Numbered from the stretch's first letter, positions 7,169 through 16,620 are shown. The stretch: DNA of 37,867 nt from Candidatus Nanopelagicaceae bacterium (GCA_018882735.1 VERH01000010.1:1-37867); one strand, 5' to 3'. Notes: generated by a model not told the origin, from the letters alone. Translations and numbers: made by a program.

Positions 7169-10100
7169 GTGAGCGCGTTGAAATCAGAGCCCGGTACGTT
7201 GCGAAGAGCGCTCGCCGAACGGATCGTCATCGCTGACGGGGCGATGGGAACGATGATCCAGGCCGCAAACCCCACTCTTGAGGAGTTTGAGGGTCACGAA
7301 GGCTGCAATGAAATTCTGAATGTAACCAGGCCTGATCTGATAAAAGAGATTCACCGTCAATATTTCAAGGCCGGAGTAGATGCCGTCGAGACAAATACCT
7401 TTGGGGCTAACCTCGCAAATCTTGGTGAATATGGAATCCCAGAACGAATCTACGAATTAGCTTTCGCTGGCGCGAAGGTCGCGCGGGAAGCGGCGGATGA
7501 ATTTGGTGCAAATAAATGGGTGCTTGGTTCGATTGGGCCAGGAACGAAGTTGCCAACGCTCGGCCATGTTTCCTATCAAGAACTGCGCGACACATATTGC
7601 GAGGCAGCAAAGGGTCTGATTGACGGTGGCTGTGATGCTTTACTGATCGAAACTACACAAGATCTACTCCAAGCAAAAGCGGCAGTAAATGGCGCTCGTA
7701 GGGCCATTGAAAATTCACATCGAGATATTGTTTTAATTGCACAGGTCACCGTTGAGACAACCGGAACTATGTTGCTTGGTTCGGAAATTGGCGCTGCTTT
7801 GAACGCACTTTCAAATCTGGGTGTTGATCTAATTGGCATGAACTGTGCAACGGGCCCCTCTGAGATGAGCGAGCACTTGAGACAACTTAGCCAGACCAGC
7901 AAAGTTGGAATCTCATGTATGCCTAATGCTGGTTTACCCATTCTTAAAGATGGTGGGGCTTACTACCCACTTAAGCCTAAGGAATTTGCAGAAGCGCTCT
8001 CTAATTATGTCGATCAATATGGACTCAATTTGATTGGGGGATGCTGTGGCACCACTCCAGAACATCTTGCCGCCCTTGTTGCGAAAGTCCGGGGGCGAGC
8101 GCTTCCACAGATCAACCCAAAGCCAGAACCAGGGGCCTCTTCGCTCTATCAATTTGTGCCATTTCGTCAGGATCAGACTTACTTAGCAATCGGCGAGCGT
8201 GCAAACGCAAATGGAAGTAAGGCTTTTAGGGAAGCGCTACTTGCGCAGGATTGGGAAGCATGTATAGAGATCGCTAAAGACCAGATTAGAGATGGCGCTC
8301 ATATGCTCGATCTATCAGTTGATTACGTTGGGCGCGATGGCGTCGCCGATATGAGCGAGCTCGCTAGCCGCCTTGCAACGTCTTCGACTCTTCCTATCGT
8401 GATCGATTCAACTGAGCCACCGGTTTTAAAGGCCGGTTTAGAGCGATTGGGTGGAAGGAGCGTAATCAACTCAGTCAATTATGAAGATGGAGATGGACCC
8501 GATTCCCGCTTCGCGAAGATTATGCCGCTTGTTAAAGAGCATGGTGCGGCAGTTATCGCGCTAACTATCGATGAAGAAGGACAGGCGCGCACTCGCGAAT
8601 GGAAGCTACGAGTCGCCAAACGACTAATTTCTGATCTAGTCGGTAATTGGGGAATTAGCGTTGGGGACATCATCATTGACACACTTACCTTTCCTATTGC
8701 CACAGGCCAAGAGGAGACTAGGCGCGATGCGATTGAAACGATTGAAGCGATTCGCGCTCTCAAACTCGAATTCCCTGAGGTGCAAACCACTCTTGGAGTT
8801 AGCAATGTTTCCTTTGGCTTAAATCCTGCTGCTCGTATCGTTTTGAATTCAGTATTTCTTGCTGAGTGCGTTAAGGCTGGACTGGATTCAGCGATAGTTC
8901 ATCCCTCGAAGATCTCCCCGATGAATCGAATTCCAGAAGAGCAATTAAAGGTGGCGTTGGATCTAGTTTATGACCGACGCATATTTGAGGGTGATGTCTG
9001 CACTTATGATCCACTTACACGATTCCTAGAGCTATTTGAGGGTGTTGCAGTCACGTCATCCAAGAAGAGTCGAGCTGAAGAGCTTGCGGCCCTTCCAATC
9101 CGCGAACGATTGGCACGCCGGATAATCGATGGTGAGAAACAAGGTTTAGAGAGTGATCTGCAAGAAGCGATGGCTACGGGAATCGCCCCGCTAAGCATTA
9201 TCAATGATCATCTTCTAGAGGGCATGAAGGTGGTAGGGGAGTTATTTGGAAAAGGCGAGATGCAACTTCCCTTCGTTCTCCAATCCGCTGAAGTGATGAA
9301 GTTAGCAGTTTCACTCCTTGAGCCACATTTGGAGAAAACCGATTCTCAAGATCGAGGCGCCATCTTGTTAGCGACGGTTAAGGGCGATGTTCATGACATT
9401 GGGAAAAACCTGGTTGACATCATTCTCTCTAATAATGGTTATCGCACCGTAAATATTGGAATCAAGCAGACAATCAATCAGATTATTGAGGCGGCCGAAA
9501 GCAGTTCGGTAGATGTAATTGGGATGAGTGGACTTTTGGTTAAGTCGACCGTGATAATGAAAGAGAATCTTGAGGAGTTAAATGCACGTGGCCTTGCTGA
9601 GAAGTGGCCAGTACTTCTAGGTGGCGCAGCCTTGACCCGAACCTATGTCGAAAGTGATCTTGCTTCACAATTTCCGGGAACTGTCCGATATGCGCGGGAT
9701 GCTTTTGAGGGACTCTCCCTTATGGACACTCTGATGGCACAGAAACGCGGCGATACTTCAGCAACCTTGCCGCCACTTAAGGAGCGGAGAACTCGCGTTA
9801 GTGATGGTGATGCAAAAAGTGAGATTGATACCAAACGAAGTGACGTTGCCTCCGATAACCGCGTACCCAAGGCGCCATTTTGGGGTTCAAAAGTCGTCAA
9901 GGGTGTGCAACTTGCTGAGTATGCAAAGATGCTTGATGAACGCGCACTCTTTATGGGGCAATGGGGTTTGCGTGGGGCGAAGGGCGAATTTGAGAAGATG
10001 GCGGAAGAAGAAGGCCGTCCAAGATTGCGCATGTTGTTAAATGAATCCCAATCAAAGGGTTGGTTAAACGCTGCCGTAGTTTATGGGTACTTTCCTTGCT

Positions 10101-10657
10101 ACAGCGAAGGCAATGACCTAGTAATTCTTGATTACGAGAGATTGCCAGAGCGGGTGGAAAAGGTCCGTTTCACATTTCCCCGCCAGCGCCGCGATCGAAG
10201 GCTCTGTTTATCTGATTTCTTCCGCTCAAAAGAAAGTGGCGAGATCGATGTTGTTTCATTCCATGTTGTAACGATGGGGCAATCCGTAAGTGAAGCGACC
10301 GCCGAACTTTTCTCACGCAATGAATATCGAGAATATTTGGAACTTCATGGACTATCGGTTCAGTTAACTGAGGCGCTTGCTGAGTATTGGCACGCCCGGA
10401 TACGTCAAGAGCTCGGAGTCGGGGATAGCGATGATCCGGTTTTGCAAGGCATCCTCGATCAGGGTTACCAAGGGTCTAGGTATTCCTTTGGCTACCCAGC
10501 ATGCCCTGATCTATCGGCGCAAGTACAACTTTGTGAGTTACTAGAACCGGGGCGAATTGGCGTGGAATTATCAGAAGAATTTCAACTTCATCCGGAGCAA
10601 TCCACTTCAGCAATCATCGTGCACCATCCAGAAGCAAAGTATTTCAATGCTAATTAA
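7169..10657 (+). CDS. metH: Methionine synthase, cobalamin-dependent
   Basis: MetH transfers a methyl group from methyltetrahydrofolate through cobalamin to homocysteine. All four modules are present in 1162 residues. The homocysteine domain starts IVIADGAMGTMIQ and ends in the zinc motif GGCCGTTPEH. The pterin domain includes IGERANANGSKAF. The B12 domain has DVHDIGKNLV with the cobalt-binding His. The C-terminal AdoMet reactivation domain has RYSFGYPACPDL. The frame stays open upstream into PAC2, but GTG at 7169 is the sensible start: it agrees with the homologous N-terminus and has a -10 box seven bases before it. The gene overlaps the next gene by 11 bp. The organism therefore needs cobalamin. 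Confidence 0.95.
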   Translation: MSALKSEPGTLRRALAERIVIADGAMGTMIQAANPTLEEFEGHEGCNEILNVTRPDLIKEIHRQYFKAGVDAVETNTFGANLANLGEYGIPERIYELAFAGAKVAREAADEFGANKWVLGSIGPGTKLPTLGHVSYQELRDTYCEAAKGLIDGGCDALLIETTQDLLQAKAAVNGARRAIENSHRDIVLIAQVTVETTGTMLLGSEIGAALNALSNLGVDLIGMNCATGPSEMSEHLRQLSQTSKVGISCMPNAGLPILKDGGAYYPLKPKEFAEALSNYVDQYGLNLIGGCCGTTPEHLAALVAKVRGRALPQINPKPEPGASSLYQFVPFRQDQTYLAIGERANANGSKAFREALLAQDWEACIEIAKDQIRDGAHMLDLSVDYVGRDGVADMSELASRLATSSTLPIVIDSTEPPVLKAGLERLGGRSVINSVNYEDGDGPDSRFAKIMPLVKEHGAAVIALTIDEEGQARTREWKLRVAKRLISDLVGNWGISVGDIIIDTLTFPIATGQEETRRDAIETIEAIRALKLEFPEVQTTLGVSNVSFGLNPAARIVLNSVFLAECVKAGLDSAIVHPSKISPMNRIPEEQLKVALDLVYDRRIFEGDVCTYDPLTRFLELFEGVAVTSSKKSRAEELAALPIRERLARRIIDGEKQGLESDLQEAMATGIAPLSIINDHLLEGMKVVGELFGKGEMQLPFVLQSAEVMKLAVSLLEPHLEKTDSQDRGAILLATVKGDVHDIGKNLVDIILSNNGYRTVNIGIKQTINQIIEAAESSSVDVIGMSGLLVKSTVIMKENLEELNARGLAEKWPVLLGGAALTRTYVESDLASQFPGTVRYARDAFEGLSLMDTLMAQKRGDTSATLPPLKERRTRVSDGDAKSEIDTKRSDVASDNRVPKAPFWGSKVVKGVQLAEYAKMLDERALFMGQWGLRGAKGEFEKMAEEEGRPRLRMLLNESQSKGWLNAAVVYGYFPCYSEGNDLVILDYERLPERVEKVRFTFPRQRRDRRLCLSDFFRSKESGEIDVVSFHVVTMGQSVSEATAELFSRNEYREYLELHGLSVQLTEALAEYWHARIRQELGVGDSDDPVLQGILDQGYQGSRYSFGYPACPDLSAQVQLCELLEPGRIGVELSEEFQLHPEQSTSAIIVHHPEAKYFNAN

Positions 10658-11327
10658 CTCCACTTTTCCTTTTGAGGCCGTCCTATGGGATATGGATGGA
10701 ACTTTGATTGATTCTGAGCCCATCTGGATAGAGGAAGAACATCGATTGATGCAATCACTAGGGGTAACTTGGAGCGATGAGGATGCTAAGCATTGCTTAG
10801 GTGGTCCATTAGAGCGCGTTGATGCCTACATGCGGTCACGGGTCAATGGTAGCCACGAACCTTTAGAACTCGCTTTCTTGCTGATTGATCGGATGATTGA
10901 ACGCTTATCTGCCGGTGTTAGTTTCACGGTAGGTGCGGAAAAACTTCTTCAATCGATGCATCGTGAACAACTGCCAATGGCACTAGTTTCGGCTAGTACT
11001 AGGAAGATTATGGATGCAGCACTTAAAAGTATTGGAGATGACTTCTTCTCATTCACTTGTTCGGCAGATGATGTTGCTCTCACAAAACCGGATCCAGAAG
11101 GTTATTTAAAAGCTGCCGAAGCCCTAGGTGTGGATATAGAACGCACTTTGATTATCGAAGACTCGATTACTGGAATGCGCGCAGCGATTGATTCTGGTGG
11201 CTACGTACTTGGATTGCCTCATCTCACAGCACTTCCGGAAGGCGAGAAGGTTGTACATCGCCATAGTTTGGATGCTTTGGATCTTCAATCCTTAGCTGGA
11301 CTCTTCCATACGAAGATTGCGAGTTGA
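10647..11327 (+). CDS. HAD-superfamily hydrolase (beta-phosphoglucomutase-like phosphatase)
   Basis: A 226-residue HAD-IA hydrolase. Motif I reads DMDGTLIDSEP, motif II lies in LVSAST, the motif III lysine is in KPDPEGYL, and motif IV reads IEDSITGMRAA. The cap is the helical type inserted after motif I. Such proteins dephosphorylate small sugar phosphates or nucleotides; the substrate cannot be inferred. I chose ATG 10647, which overlaps metH by 11 bp; the longer upstream frame has no homologous sequence. The gene lies in an operon between metH and the tRNA methyltransferase, overlapping the latter by 4 bp if that gene starts at TTG. Confidence 0.85.
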   Translation: MLINSTFPFEAVLWDMDGTLIDSEPIWIEEEHRLMQSLGVTWSDEDAKHCLGGPLERVDAYMRSRVNGSHEPLELAFLLIDRMIERLSAGVSFTVGAEKLLQSMHREQLPMALVSASTRKIMDAALKSIGDDFFSFTCSADDVALTKPDPEGYLKAAEALGVDIERTLIIEDSITGMRAAIDSGGYVLGLPHLTALPEGEKVVHRHSLDALDLQSLAGLFHTKIAS

Positions 11328-12190
11328 GTTCTATGAGAGTTCTAGGAAGTGGGCCATTCAAGGCAGGCGATCGGGTGCAACTTACGGACAGTAAAGGGAA
11401 GATGTACTCGTTCTTCCTCCAGCCCGGTAATCAATGGCATTCTCACAAGGGCTGGATCAATCATGATGAGATTATTGGAAAGGCTGAAGGAGTAGTTCTT
11501 CTTTCGAGCAGCGGAACTTCCTACCAAGCTTTTAGGCCACTACTTAACGATTACGTACTTTCGATGCCGCGCGGTGCCACGATTGTTTATCCAAAGGATG
11601 CGGCCGTTATTGTTGGATTTTGCGACCTCTTTCCGGGCGCTCGCGTCTTGGAAGCTGGCGCTGGAAGTGGAGCGCTTTCTATCTCAATACTTAGAGCAAT
11701 CGGTACTTCCGGAGTTTTAACGTCCTATGAAGAACGACCCGATTTCCTAGAGATCGCTCGGTCGAATGTGAAGAATTACTTTGGGGATTCGCCCATGAAT
11801 TGGCAGCTTCGAAATGGACGCGTTGAGAGCGCTTCGTTTTCCGGCGACTACGACCGAGTTGTTTTGGACATGCTTGCGCCATGGGATGTCTTAAAGACCT
11901 CCGCTGACGCTTTGAAGCCCGGGGGAGTTTTGTGTTGTTATGTAGCCACTACAACTCAACTCTCGAGAACCGCCGAAGCGGTAAAAGAATCTGATCTATT
12001 TTCCGAGCCAGAGAGTTTTGAAACAATGCTTCGAAATTGGCATCACGAAGGATTAGCAGTTCGCCCTCAGCATGCAATGAATGCTCATACTGGATTCTTG
12101 CTCTTTGCCCGCCGACTCGCACCTGGAGTAAAGGCAATTAGAAGGCGCAGAAGGCCCTCTAAGGGAGCTTATTCAGAGAGCGATGCTTAA
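11324..12190 (+). CDS. trmI: tRNA (adenine-58-N1)-methyltransferase
   Basis: TrmI methylates N1 of adenine 58 in the T loop of tRNAs using S-adenosylmethionine. The 288-residue protein has the N-terminal domain GPFKAGDRVQLTDSKGK typical of actinobacterial TrmI, and the Rossmann motif VLEAGAGSGALSISILRAI near residues 106-124. The start is either TTG 11324, which overlaps the previous stop by 4 bp, or ATG 11333; no clear Shine-Dalgarno decides between them. The C-terminus is basic. In many actinobacteria the next genes downstream begin the Pup-proteasome cluster; here the next gene is the convergent FKBP gene, 10 bp away. Confidence 0.92.
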   Translation: MSSMRVLGSGPFKAGDRVQLTDSKGKMYSFFLQPGNQWHSHKGWINHDEIIGKAEGVVLLSSSGTSYQAFRPLLNDYVLSMPRGATIVYPKDAAVIVGFCDLFPGARVLEAGAGSGALSISILRAIGTSGVLTSYEERPDFLEIARSNVKNYFGDSPMNWQLRNGRVESASFSGDYDRVVLDMLAPWDVLKTSADALKPGGVLCCYVATTTQLSRTAEAVKESDLFSEPESFETMLRNWHHEGLAVRPQHAMNAHTGFLLFARRLAPGVKAIRRRRRPSKGAYSESDA

Positions 12191-12208
12191 TTAACTTTTC
12201 TTAGTTAA
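12191..12208. terminator. Short AT-rich inverted repeat at the trmI/FKBP junction
   Basis: TTAACT (12191-12196) and AGTTAA (12203-12208) can pair around a TTTCTT loop, immediately after the trmI stop and overlapping the FKBP stop. It may act as a weak bidirectional terminator, but the stem is AT-only except for one pair. Confidence 0.25.
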
Positions 12209-12731
12209 CTTTGATTAAGTCAACTACGAAAATCAAAGTTTCATTGGGAGCGATTGATGCGCCAGCTCCGGATTCGCCGTAACCAAAATCCGGTGGAATA
12301 ACCAGGAGCCTACGTCCGCCTTCTTTCATTCCTGGAATTCCTTCTTGCCAACCAAGAATTACTCCACTCAGTGGGAATGTGGCTGGGTCTCCGATCCATG
12401 AACTTTCAACGATCTGGCCATTTGACCAGGTCATCAAGGTGTAATGAACAGTGAGCGTGGAGCCGGCAACAGCTTCTGCACCAGTTCCGACGTAAACATC
12501 TTCCGTAACTAGTTCACTAGGAGGATTTCCCTCGGGCGCTCCAATTTGAGGCTCTTGGCCAAGTTCGCCTGAGACCTTCGGCATGCCCGCAACGTTAGCG
12601 CTTCCTTCTTCTTGTTGTCCCATCGGGGCATCAGAAGGCGCGCCACCGTCGGTCGTGCAACCCACAAGAAGCGTTGACGCAATTATTAGTGAGCCAAAGA
12701 GGGCAATTAGATAGGAAGGATTACGTTTCAT
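12201..12731 (-). CDS. FKBP-type peptidyl-prolyl isomerase lipoprotein
   Basis: An exported lipoprotein of 176 residues that should catalyse proline cis-trans isomerisation outside the cytoplasmic membrane. The N-terminus is a lipoprotein signal: MKRN, a hydrophobic stretch, then lipobox LLVGC. A flexible Gly/Pro/Glu-rich linker of about 60 residues follows. The FKBP domain includes VHYTLMTWSNGQ, GWQEGIPGMKEGGRR and IPPDFGYGESG. The frame runs 63 codons further upstream, but ATG 12731 is chosen because it begins the signal peptide and a TAAGGT box lies seven bases before it. The gene is divergent from pafB and is a usual neighbour of pafA-pafBC in actinobacteria. Confidence 0.9.
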   Translation of the reverse strand: MKRNPSYLIALFGSLIIASTLLVGCTTDGGAPSDAPMGQQEEGSANVAGMPKVSGELGQEPQIGAPEGNPPSELVTEDVYVGTGAEAVAGSTLTVHYTLMTWSNGQIVESSWIGDPATFPLSGVILGWQEGIPGMKEGGRRLLVIPPDFGYGESGAGASIAPNETLIFVVDLIKVN

Positions 12732-12738
12732 GAAGCGC

Positions 12739-12744
12739 ACCTTA
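12739..12744 (-). promoter_or_regulatory. Candidate -10 box of the FKBP gene
   Basis: TAAGGT on the minus strand, seven bases from the ATG at 12731. It lies in the 40-bp gap shared with the divergent pafB start. I found no equally good TANNNT box for pafB; TATAAC at 12743-12748 is the nearest candidate. Confidence 0.4.
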
Positions 12745-12771
12745 TAACGAAATCCGGCAATAATGCGCCTC

Positions 12772-13719
12772 ATGTCAAGCGCAAAGACCGAGCGATTGGT
12801 GAATCTCACTATGGCTCTGCTCGGCACAAAGCGATACATGACCAAGAGCGAGATTTTCCGTAGGGTTTCGGGGTACTCCGGAAGTGGTGAAACAAAGGAA
12901 CGGATGTTTGAGCGGGACAAAGATGATCTCAGAACGTTAGGAATAGAGATTGAAGTTGCTAGCCATGATCCACTTTTCGAGGATGAGGTTGGGTACCGAA
13001 TTAGACCAGAACTCTTTCAGCTACGAGAGAAATTTGATTCTGAGGAGCTAGGCCTAGTTTCACTCGCGCTGGGTCTGATTGCCGATTCCGAATTTGTCGA
13101 TACAACCTATTCTTTGAATCGTCGCATTAACTCACTAGCAGTTTCGCCATTAACGCCCGAGGAATTTCGACTCTCCGAGATCAATGTCGTCGAAAATGGA
13201 TTATCTGAGTTACTTGAAGCTTTAAGTGAGCGCAAGACAGTTACCTTTTCATATCAGAAAGAGGGAGCCTCCAAGAGTGAGAATCGACGAGTAAATTCCT
13301 TAGGACTTAGCGCATGGCGTGGAAGTTGGTATCTCGTAGGAGAAGATTTAGACCGTGACGATGTTCGCGTTTTCAAGTTATCACGAATCAGCTCTCGGAT
13401 AGAGACTTCTAGTTCAAGTAACTCTTATGTAATCCCTGCGGATTTCAGTATTAAGGATTACCTAGTGATGCTAAAGCCGGGGGAGTACTCGGTTAAAGTT
13501 AGAGTACGACGTGCGCTTGCTTTAAACTTAAGGAACATGCCGGGATCAATAACACAATTGGATGATGACTGGGATCTACTTCACATCGACTTCAAAGATC
13601 AAGAGCAAGCGCTTAGGGAAATTCTTTGGCTGGGGCCAGATGCCGTCGTAGAAGAACCGGCCGAGCTTCGTTCAGCAGTCGTAGCGCGCTTGGAGAAATT
13701 GGTACGAAATCATGGTTGA
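12772..13719 (+). CDS. pafB: WYL-domain transcriptional activator PafB
   Basis: PafB forms a heterodimer with PafC and in mycobacteria activates the LexA-independent DNA-damage response. The N-terminal winged helix-turn-helix begins SSAKTERLVNLTMALLGTKRYMTKSEI, and the WYL domain carries the signature GSWYLVGEDLDRDDVRVFKLSRI near the middle, followed by a C-terminal WCX extension. I chose ATG 12772 over ATG 12763 because it matches the usual PafB N-terminus, giving 315 residues. It overlaps pafC by 8 bp. The pafA ligase gene that normally precedes the pair is not here, so the regulator is uncoupled from any Pup-ligase gene within the window. Confidence 0.92.
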   Translation: MSSAKTERLVNLTMALLGTKRYMTKSEIFRRVSGYSGSGETKERMFERDKDDLRTLGIEIEVASHDPLFEDEVGYRIRPELFQLREKFDSEELGLVSLALGLIADSEFVDTTYSLNRRINSLAVSPLTPEEFRLSEINVVENGLSELLEALSERKTVTFSYQKEGASKSENRRVNSLGLSAWRGSWYLVGEDLDRDDVRVFKLSRISSRIETSSSSNSYVIPADFSIKDYLVMLKPGEYSVKVRVRRALALNLRNMPGSITQLDDDWDLLHIDFKDQEQALREILWLGPDAVVEEPAELRSAVVARLEKLVRNHG

Positions 13720-14620
13720 AACAGCAGCAGCGCGCGCAATTCGGTTAATCGATCTCGTTCCCTTCCTTCATAACAACCCTGGCATCACCTTGAGGGAAGT
13801 AGCAGATCAGTTCAATGTAACGGTCTCCGAAATTGTTAAAGATCTCGACCTGCTTTTCATGTGCGGTCTTCCCGGGTACACACCGCTGGAGTTGATTGAC
13901 CTTTCGATAGATGACGGAATAGTTTCATTGCGTGAGCCGCAAAACTTGGATTCTCCTAGGCGATTCTCTCAAACAGAAGCCCTACTTATTCGAGTCGCTC
14001 TTGCGGCTCTGGAAGAGTTGTTACCAGATTCAAAGAGAGTCAAGGTTAGAGTTTTACGTGAGAAATTTACTCGGCTCTTCACTGACCAAGTACCAAATGA
14101 AGCAATTTCTTTTGCGAGTGATGCTGAACGAACTAAGTTAAAGGTAGTTTCCGACTCCATCTCGCAAGGTAAGAAACTTCTCATTACCTATCTCAATCCA
14201 ACAAAATCTGAAGTGACCGAACGGAAGATTTCTGTAACAAGAGTGATTCCGGAGTCTCACCGTACGTTGATTGAAGCTTGGTGCGATGCGAGCAACGGTA
14301 TCCGCACATTTAATCTTGCGAATATGAAATCGGTTAATTTGATAGATGAGGATTCGATTAGGACAACTTCCGCTGAAGCGGAAGTGATCACCAAAGCCAT
14401 ACTGCGATCCTCCGAAGACAACCGATTCATCAGGGAAAACCATGCGCAGCTAGAGAAGCGCGAGGATCGCTTCCTTATTGACATCTTTCAAGATGAATGG
14501 CTAGTCCGCAGCGCCTTAGCTGAAGGTGGCGAACTTTTAGTTGAGAGTCCAGACCGAATTCGCGCGAGAGTTGCGTTTCTGGCTGGGGAGTCGCTGAAAA
14601 ACTACAGCAAACCAGACTAG
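13712..14620 (+). CDS. pafC: WYL-domain transcriptional activator PafC
   Basis: This is the partner of PafB, 302 residues long. It has an N-terminal helix-turn-helix ([28 protein letters not shown]), then a WYL-type domain around residues 150-215 and a C-terminal WCX-like domain. The WYL motif itself is weakly conserved: the equivalent segment reads TLIEAWC. One subunit of PafBC-type pairs is often more degenerate. The start ATG overlaps the pafB stop by 8 bp, so the two are translationally coupled. It is followed by 56 bp holding a strong Shine-Dalgarno for tatA. Confidence 0.9.
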   Translation: MVETAAARAIRLIDLVPFLHNNPGITLREVADQFNVTVSEIVKDLDLLFMCGLPGYTPLELIDLSIDDGIVSLREPQNLDSPRRFSQTEALLIRVALAALEELLPDSKRVKVRVLREKFTRLFTDQVPNEAISFASDAERTKLKVVSDSISQGKKLLITYLNPTKSEVTERKISVTRVIPESHRTLIEAWCDASNGIRTFNLANMKSVNLIDEDSIRTTSAEAEVITKAILRSSEDNRFIRENHAQLEKREDRFLIDIFQDEWLVRSALAEGGELLVESPDRIRARVAFLAGESLKNYSKPD

Positions 14621-14637
14621 GTGAGTGGCGCCTAGTA

Positions 14638-14657
14638 GGTCGTGATAGCGTTCGACC
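14638..14657 (+). repeat. Small inverted repeat ahead of tatA
   Basis: GGTCG (14638-14642) and CGACC (14653-14657) can pair around a ten-base loop in the pafC-tatA gap, ending ten bases before the tatA Shine-Dalgarno. It could be a minor attenuation or mRNA stability structure. Confidence 0.25.
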
Positions 14658-14666
14658 ATCGTTTCC

Positions 14667-14673
14667 AGGAGGT
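14667..14673 (+). promoter_or_regulatory. Strong Shine-Dalgarno of tatA
   Basis: AGGAGGT, nearly the full anti-16S complement, lies a few bases before the tatA ATG. It is the best ribosome binding site in the window and suggests high translation of TatA relative to TatC. Confidence 0.75.
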
Positions 14674-14676
14674 AGC

Positions 14677-14865
14677 ATGTTCGGTTTACGCGAACCATCA
14701 CATTGGCTTCTATTAATCCTTGTTGTCGTCATCCTCTTTGGGGCAAAGCGCCTCCCAGACTCAGCTCGTGCGCTCGGTAGATCGCTACGAATCTTTAAGA
14801 GTGAAGTAAAAGAACTGAACAAGGATGAGAAGAAAACAGATGAAGAGGGTAAGTCAGCAAATTAG
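14677..14865 (+). CDS. tatA: Sec-independent translocase protein TatA
   Basis: TatA forms the protein-conducting oligomer of the twin-arginine export system. The 62-residue product has a short N-terminus ([10 protein letters not shown]), one transmembrane helix ([18 protein letters not shown]), the FGAKRLP hinge, an amphipathic helix ([16 protein letters not shown]) and a charged tail. It is directly followed by tatC, the usual actinobacterial order after pafBC. No tatB gene is present in the window. Confidence 0.95.
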   Translation: MFGLREPSHWLLLILVVVILFGAKRLPDSARALGRSLRIFKSEVKELNKDEKKTDEEGKSAN

Positions 14866-14911
14866 TAAGTGACTTGCAAGAACCGCAATAAGAAATGGCG
14901 GTGAGGTGAAA

Positions 14912-15742
14912 GTGTCTACTTCTAGTCGTGGAACCATGCCACTGCTTGACCATCTGCGTGAACTTCGTGGGCGGGTCATTAAGTCGGCCTTGTTTATATT
15001 CCTCTTTGCCATCGTAGGTTGGATCTACTACGGGGAGATCATTGCGACTCTTTCATCGCCAGTCTGTGACTTAAGAGCTGCCCAGGCAACTGATTCTGCT
15101 GAATGTGGCGCTCTTTACATCGCCGGAGTTTTAGGGCCATTGAATTTGCAATTAAAAGTCTCGTTTCTTACGGGCGTAATTCTCTCGGCGCCATTCTGGC
15201 TCTATCAATTGTGGGCGTTCATTGCTCCTGCTCTTTCTTGGAAAGAGAAGCGCAACTCTGTCTTCTTCATAGTTGCGGCAACGCCATTCTTTGCATTGGG
15301 TGCAACTCTGGCTTACATAGTTCTTCCTCTAGCGATAAAAGTGCTCTTTGGCTTCACCCCAGATGCGTTAGATAACCTGATTAGATTCGATGATTACCTT
15401 GACTTTGTTCTCCGACTCATCTTAATTTTTGGAATCGCCTTCGAGTTGCCTGTGTTTCTTGTCTCTCTTAATTTGATTGGTGTTTTAAGCGGTAGATCAA
15501 TTTTGAAACCTTGGCGTTTCGCTATCTTTGGAATCACCTTCTTTGTCGCCGCATTTTCGCCCACCGCTGACCCACTATCAATGGCAGCGCTCGCTGTGCC
15601 CTTGATACTTCTTTACTACGGAGCCGGTGGTATTGCCTTGCTCGTTGATAAGAAACGCGATCGGAAGCGAAATAGGTTCGCAGACGATGAGGCTTCTGGC
15701 GTTGATGAGGTAGAAGCAATTGACTCACCCGAGTCCATCTAG
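14912..15742 (+). CDS. tatC: Twin-arginine translocase subunit TatC
   Basis: TatC is the membrane receptor that recognises twin-arginine signal peptides of folded exported proteins. The protein has about 276 residues with six predicted membrane helices. The cytosolic N-terminal motif TMPLLDHLRELRGRV and the periplasmic-side FSPTADPLSM signature are diagnostic. The C-terminus is charged and cytosolic. The start is GTG: GAGG at 14903-14906 is spaced five bases from GTG 14912, so I prefer it to the GTG at 14906. It ends 11 bp before the diacylglycerol-kinase-like gene. Confidence 0.93.
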   Translation: MSTSSRGTMPLLDHLRELRGRVIKSALFIFLFAIVGWIYYGEIIATLSSPVCDLRAAQATDSAECGALYIAGVLGPLNLQLKVSFLTGVILSAPFWLYQLWAFIAPALSWKEKRNSVFFIVAATPFFALGATLAYIVLPLAIKVLFGFTPDALDNLIRFDDYLDFVLRLILIFGIAFELPVFLVSLNLIGVLSGRSILKPWRFAIFGITFFVAAFSPTADPLSMAALAVPLILLYYGAGGIALLVDKKRDRKRNRFADDEASGVDEVEAIDSPESI

Positions 15743-15753
15743 CTCACCTAGTC

Positions 15754-16620
15754 ATGCTCCTTCTTCTATCCAATCCAACATCTGGGGCTGGAAAGGGTCG
15801 AAGCGTCACTTCTCAAGTAATTGAGGAATTGAAGGCTCGGGATTTAGCTTTCTCTGATATCTCCGGCACGAGTTATGAAAGCGCGGCATTGAACTTGCGC
15901 TCTGCGCTTCAAGAGAAAAAGCCGCAATCCGTAATCGTTGTGGGCGGGGATGGAATGGTTCATCTTGCAATACAAGAGCTTGCGGAAACTAAAGTGCCGC
16001 TGATTCTTGTTCCGGCTGGGACTGGGAACGATTTCGCGAGAACGATGAATCTAGATTTGGAATCACCCGTTTCAGCCCTTAGATACGCACTCAATCATCC
16101 CTCAACATCAGTAGATCTCGGGAGAGTAAAAGGGAAGTACTTTGCCGAGATTCTCAGCACGGGTTTTGACTCGATGGTGAATGAGCGAGCAAATCGAATG
16201 CGAATCCGAAGCAAAATAAAATATGACTTGGCGATGTTGCTTGAACTACCTGTTTTCAAACCTTTGGAATATGAGATTTGCATTGATGGAGAACGGCTGA
16301 CGACGCGCGCGATGTTGATAGCGATTGCGAATGGAATCAGCTATGGCGGGGGAATGAAGATCTGTCCCAACTCAGATATCAAGGACGGGCTCTTCGATCT
16401 CATAATCCTTGAGCCGGTTTCTAAATTTGAATTTTTGAAAGTTTTTCCAAGAGTGTTTAAAGGCACCCATGTCACACATCCCAAAGTTAAGATTCTTCAA
16501 GGCAGAGAAGTTTCAATTAACTCTGTAGCAATTGCCTATGCAGATGGTGAACGTATCGGACCATTACCGATAACAGCTGAGATTGTTCCTGGGGCCCTCC
16601 AAACTTGGTTGCGAACATGA
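15754..16620 (+). CDS. Diacylglycerol kinase catalytic-domain (YegS-like) lipid kinase
   Basis: A 288-residue soluble lipid kinase of the DAGK/YegS/sphingosine kinase family. The nucleotide-binding motif VVGGDGMVH is at 62-70, the PAGTGNDFA motif is at 87-95, and a C-terminal region with the PLPITAEIVPG strand is typical of the fold. It probably phosphorylates diacylglycerol or a related membrane lipid, recycling it to phosphatidic acid. The same gene lies after tatC in several actinobacteria. Its TGA overlaps the ATG of helY (ATGA), implying coupled translation. Confidence 0.9.
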   Translation: MLLLLSNPTSGAGKGRSVTSQVIEELKARDLAFSDISGTSYESAALNLRSALQEKKPQSVIVVGGDGMVHLAIQELAETKVPLILVPAGTGNDFARTMNLDLESPVSALRYALNHPSTSVDLGRVKGKYFAEILSTGFDSMVNERANRMRIRSKIKYDLAMLLELPVFKPLEYEICIDGERLTTRAMLIAIANGISYGGGMKICPNSDIKDGLFDLIILEPVSKFEFLKVFPRVFKGTHVTHPKVKILQGREVSINSVAIAYADGERIGPLPITAEIVPGALQTWLRT

